A stretch of DNA of 64,000 nucleotides, taken from NCBI GenBank assembly GCA_038040485.1, contig JBBPIE010000003.1:248001-312000 (forward strand), given 5' to 3'. Source of the stretch: Onstottus_B arcticum (GTDB lineage: Bacteria; Acidobacteriota; Blastocatellia; UBA7656). Positions within the stretch are counted from its first letter, which is position 1; each line of letters starts with the position of its first letter. The translations under genes were made by a program, and so were the position numbers. Below are positions 61,131-64,000 of the stretch, in pieces. The notes under the pieces are model-generated. The model saw only the letters and a list, made by a program, of their open reading frames with translations, was not told the origin of the DNA and made no database searches.

Positions 61131-61640
61131 CTACTGAAACCGATCGTCGTCCGCTGATGGTCCGTACAAAGCCGGGACCTTCGCACCCATCAGGCGCAAG
61201 TAGACGGTCATCTGCCCGCGGTGATGAGCCCAGTGGTTAATCGTGTCCTGGATCATCACATGGCGTGGCGTCTCCATCACTACATGTCCGCCTGCCAGCA
61301 ACCGCCACGATGTCATCAGGAATTCGTCGGTGGTCTTCCCTAGTGCCGCCCGCGCGCCGGCTGCCGCTTCGTCGAGGGCGCTCAGCAATGCTCCGCTGGT
61401 GTCTTTTCGAGTTTGATCCATCGCCGAGCCCTCCGTCGGAGCAATGTCCAACTCGTCCATCGTGATCCCCATTGCGACCCAAGCCGGCATCGTCGCAACC
61501 ATATTCGCGAGATATCCGAATATCATCGACTTGTCATGCGGTTTCCAATCGTATTTGCCTTCGGGGACCTGCTCCAAGGCCCTTCGGGAACGCTCCACTT
61601 CGCGGTCAAGTTGGGTCAATAACAGTTCTGCCATTTTCAT
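61131..61640 (-). CDS. DinB-superfamily protein
   Basis: About 169 residues, four-helix DinB fold. ATG 61640 is preferred, since AAGGAG lies 6 bases upstream. Family landmarks: LEQVPEGKYDWKPHDKSM, FGYLANMVATMPAWV (helix 2), DEFLMTSWRLLAGG and INHWAHHRGQMTVYLRL (the late His residues of the metal site). In helix 2 a metal-binding His is usual (typically LAxHLA); here the position reads LANMVA, so one ligand may be absent or replaced. Function unknown; DinB proteins include thiol-dependent transferases. Confidence 0.85.
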   Translation of the reverse strand: MKMAELLLTQLDREVERSRRALEQVPEGKYDWKPHDKSMIFGYLANMVATMPAWVAMGITMDELDIAPTEGSAMDQTRKDTSGALLSALDEAAAGARAALGKTTDEFLMTSWRLLAGGHVVMETPRHVMIQDTINHWAHHRGQMTVYLRLMGAKVPALYGPSADDDRFQ

Positions 61641-61873
61641 GCGCATCTCCTTTTTTATGCCGATGCATCACGCATCGAAAGTTTTTGCTCTTATTTAGAT
61701 ACCACGGCGACTCAGCCGCAGCCAACGTCACGATAGCTCTGAACTTGACGCCGTGCTAAAGGAAGCGGCAAGGTTCGTGGACGTTGGCTGACTTGACCCG
61801 GCGTTGCCCTAACCCATATTCTCCGCTTGCCTTTGAGCCGAAGCGATTGAACAAATCCCGGGAGAGACCATCA

Positions 61874-63172
61874 ATGAAGCAAAAGTTTAATGTCTATATT
61901 GCGCTAATTTTGGCCCTCACGCCGTTTGCGGCGGCAGCTCGAAAGCCGCCGCAGAGTCGCGAGCAGAATATCGCTCAAGCCGCCGAGGCGATTCGCGCCA
62001 AGCTTATCGAACAGCGGCGCGATTTCCACATGCATCCGGAGCTTTCCAATCGCGAAGAGCGCACATCGCGCATTGTCGCCGAACGTCTCCGCGCGCTCGG
62101 GCTCGATGAAGTGAAGACCGGGGTTGGCAAGTACGGTGTTGTTGCCTTGCTCAAAGGTTCGAAGCCGGGCCCTGTCGTTGCTGTGCGCGCCGATATGGAC
62201 GCGCTCCCGATTCAGGAGACCAACGACGTCCCTTACAAGTCTCAGAACCCCGGCGTAAAACACGCGTGCGGCCATGACGTTCACACAACCGTCGAGCTTG
62301 GCGTCGCCGAAGTCTTGAGCAAAATGCGCGATCAGATCTCGGGCTCGATCAAGTTCATCTTTCAACCGGCGGAGGAAGGCGCGCCAGTCGGCGAAGAGGG
62401 CGGCGCGGAGTTGATGATCAAAGAAGGCGCGCTCGAAAACCCGCGCCCGCGGGCGATCTTCGGCCTCCACACGATGCCGAGCATAGAAGCGGGACAAATC
62501 GCTTACCACTCAGGGCCCGCGATGGCTTCTGCGGACCGCTTCACGATAGCGATTCGAGGCAAGAAGTCCCACGGCGCCCAACCTCAGCTTGGCATCGATG
62601 CAATAGTCGTAGCAGCCGAATGCGTAACCGCCTTGCAAACCATCCGCAGCCGCCGCATCGACCCGCTTGAGCCGCTTGTCATCACCATCGGCACCATCAA
62701 GGGCGGAGACCGCAACAACGTCATCGCCGAGGAAGTGAAGATGGAAGGCACGATGCGAACTCTAAGCGAAGAGGTTCGTCAACGCGCGCAAGAGTTGATG
62801 CGGCAGACGCTCGCCGGTGTCACATCCGCCTATGCTGCGACATTCGATTTGCGATTCGATTCCCCCAACCCGGTCACCTACAATGACCCGGCGCTTGTTG
62901 ATGAAACGCTGCCGGCGATTCGGGGTATTGTCGGAGCCGCGAACGTAGTCGCGCCTAAGCCCTTCATGCCTGCCGAGGATTTTTCGTACTACCAGAAAGT
63001 GGTGCCGGGTTTCTATTACTTCCTTGGCGTAGGCAACAAGACTAAGGGCATCACGGCGGGTTGGCACACAGCGGAGTTCGACGTTGATGAGGAGTCGCTG
63101 GTCGTGGGCGTGAAGGTGATGGCTAACGTGCTGCTGGATTATTTGGATCGCCATGCGGGAGGGAAGAACTGA
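61874..63172 (+). CDS. Secreted M20 family amidohydrolase/carboxypeptidase-like protein
   Basis: About 432 residues from ATG 61874 (GGGAGAG upstream), with signal peptide MKQKFNVYIALILALTPFAAAA. Typical M20D organisation: RRDFHMHPELSNREERTS, VRADMDALPIQET, HACGHDVHTTVELG (Cys and two His), FQPAEEGAPVGEEGG (Glu), IFGLHTMPS (His) and late PAEDFSYYQKVVPGFYYFLG. This is the amidohydrolase class acting on N-acyl or indole amino-acid conjugates; a Cys in the metal site is the usual feature. The late His and dimerisation domain are complete. Export to the periplasm suggests scavenging of peptides or acyl-amino acids. Confidence 0.93.
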   Translation: MKQKFNVYIALILALTPFAAAARKPPQSREQNIAQAAEAIRAKLIEQRRDFHMHPELSNREERTSRIVAERLRALGLDEVKTGVGKYGVVALLKGSKPGPVVAVRADMDALPIQETNDVPYKSQNPGVKHACGHDVHTTVELGVAEVLSKMRDQISGSIKFIFQPAEEGAPVGEEGGAELMIKEGALENPRPRAIFGLHTMPSIEAGQIAYHSGPAMASADRFTIAIRGKKSHGAQPQLGIDAIVVAAECVTALQTIRSRRIDPLEPLVITIGTIKGGDRNNVIAEEVKMEGTMRTLSEEVRQRAQELMRQTLAGVTSAYAATFDLRFDSPNPVTYNDPALVDETLPAIRGIVGAANVVAPKPFMPAEDFSYYQKVVPGFYYFLGVGNKTKGITAGWHTAEFDVDEESLVVGVKVMANVLLDYLDRHAGGKN

Positions 63173-63197
63173 GATCTCCTGAGCCAGTGGCGGCACT

Positions 63198-64000
63198 ATG
63201 CAAGTGGAGCTATCTGTGGATACGGTGAAACACAATTCGCAAATCGGCTCGAGAAGCACAAGACATCCTCGAGCAGTGTGGGGACTGGTTTTCCTTGCGT
63301 ACCTTTCGCTCCATCTAGTTCCGATTGCGTCCCTTTTGTATGTTGTTTTCTATAGCGGAGGCGGTCGCCTTTGGGTCGTTGCGGCGTTTTCCGGTTGCGT
63401 CGCGATGATGCGCTCCGCGATTCCTATTGGCCGTAAAGCACGTCGTTACAAAGCGCTATCCGGCCAGCAATCGTCATTGAAAGACCCGCGACCGCCCCTT
63501 CTATACCTCCGTTCGTTTCTCTACGAGTTGCCAAATAACTTTTCCCGGTTGGATCTGAAGACCGAAGAACAAATGGTCGCGTCCGTGCTCCGCGATTTGG
63601 GGCCCGTAGTCGCCGTCGGTCAGCCGGGTGAAACGCTCCCGCCGTTTTCAGGAATGCTGATGGTTCAATTTGACGGCTCTGTTTGGAAGGAAGAAGTCCT
63701 CAAGCTAATGCTGAAAGCCCAGTTGATCGTCATCAACCCTGGTCTTGGCGAGAATCTGAAATGGGAAATCTCGACTGCTCGCCGAGGATGTGCGCCCGAA
63801 AAGCTGATCGTACCGCTCCGGACTTTGCAGTCGCTCGACCCGCGGACAAGGAAGCGCGAATGGACTCAGTTTAGAAAGGTTCTCGAGTCCAGCCTCGGGG
63901 TTTCAATGCCTGACGACATACGAACGGCCGCCTTTCTCCATTTCGAGGCTGATTGGTCGCCAAGATTTGTTGGCGAGAATAACTGGGCTCATAAGATGTA
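63198..64000 (+). CDS. Two-TM membrane protein with possible TIR-like domain (3' end outside window)
   Basis: An open frame from ATG 63198 through the right edge (267 codons and counting). N-terminal basic stretch, then two hydrophobic segments (VWGLVFLAYLSLHLVPIASLL and LWVVAAFSGCVAMM) and a basic linker. From about residue 98 it reads PRPPLLYLRSFLYE, then LGPVVAVGQPGETLPP, AQLIVINPGLGENLKWEI. This pattern (strand with RSF, then GPVVAVG, then a conserved W-E) occurs in membrane-anchored TIR-like or nucleotide-sensing families. The assignment is tentative. It starts 25 bases after the M20 gene on the same strand but is probably an independent function. Confidence 0.7.
   Translation, partial: MQVELSVDTVKHNSQIGSRSTRHPRAVWGLVFLAYLSLHLVPIASLLYVVFYSGGGRLWVVAAFSGCVAMMRSAIPIGRKARRYKALSGQQSSLKDPRPPLLYLRSFLYELPNNFSRLDLKTEEQMVASVLRDLGPVVAVGQPGETLPPFSGMLMVQFDGSVWKEEVLKLMLKAQLIVINPGLGENLKWEISTARRGCAPEKLIVPLRTLQSLDPRTRKREWTQFRKVLESSLGVSMPDDIRTAAFLHFEADWSPRFVGENNWAHKM

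Overview
The window looks like chromosomal DNA of an Acidobacteriota bacterium, most like the Blastocatellia. Pointers are the GC-rich codon use, tandem cytochrome c/copper monooxygenase-like genes, S9/S46/M16/M28 peptidases, an ECF sigma factor beside a TPR-CHAT protein, Uma2 and YgiT families, and many short palindromic repeats between genes. Taxonomy is inferred from gene content only; no rRNA or tRNA gene was seen.

Layout. 1-7450: truncated Uma2 nuclease, ppdK, a palindrome cluster, a YgiT zinc-finger gene, a frameshifted pentapeptide-repeat/channel-like gene, a YkgJ-type cysteine-cluster protein and a DUF1326 protein. 7532-15195 (minus strand): five tandem paralogues, each a secreted c-type cytochrome domain joined to a copper type II monooxygenase-like fold. 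15595-26530: a membrane protein, a Tat-exported amidohydrolase, an M28 peptidase, a catalytic plus non-catalytic M16 pair, an aspartyl hydroxylase with a C-terminal Nif11-like domain overlapping a sulfotransferase, and an S46 peptidase.

26593-32739 resembles a small, partly eroded defence or conflict island. It holds a duplicated antitoxin with one intact VapC and one VapC remnant, an Mrr N-terminal fragment, a RecQ helicase fused to a phosphoribosyltransferase domain, a pair of unrecognised small genes, a HigA-like fragment and a DprA-like protein. 32860-36098 holds a CitE-like lyase and a double-hotdog MaoC protein, with a DUF1801 gene and a secreted protein between them.

36236-42788 (minus) is a lipid-type biosynthesis and export operon. 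A fatty acyl-AMP ligase, an acyl carrier protein and an alpha-oxoamine synthase were evidently one polypeptide, now split over three frames by two single-base shifts. A DevBCA/MacB-like ABC exporter follows directly. 43318-53341 (minus) is the most distinctive locus: an ECF-type sigma factor, a membrane-anchored TPR-CHAT protease, two paralogous proteins of unrecognised family that share a C-terminal tail (RSTDPAPC plus Gly/Ser), a coiled-coil barrel-like envelope protein and a subtilisin-like protease. A 28-bp tandem repeat lies upstream of the sigma factor.

53768-64000: an alpha/beta hydrolase, an orotate phosphoribosyltransferase-like protein, two hypothetical proteins, an S9 peptidase, an OLD-like ATPase/TOPRIM two-gene pair (candidate defence), a DinB-fold protein, a secreted M20 peptidase, and the start of a two-TM protein with a possible TIR-like domain that runs off the end.
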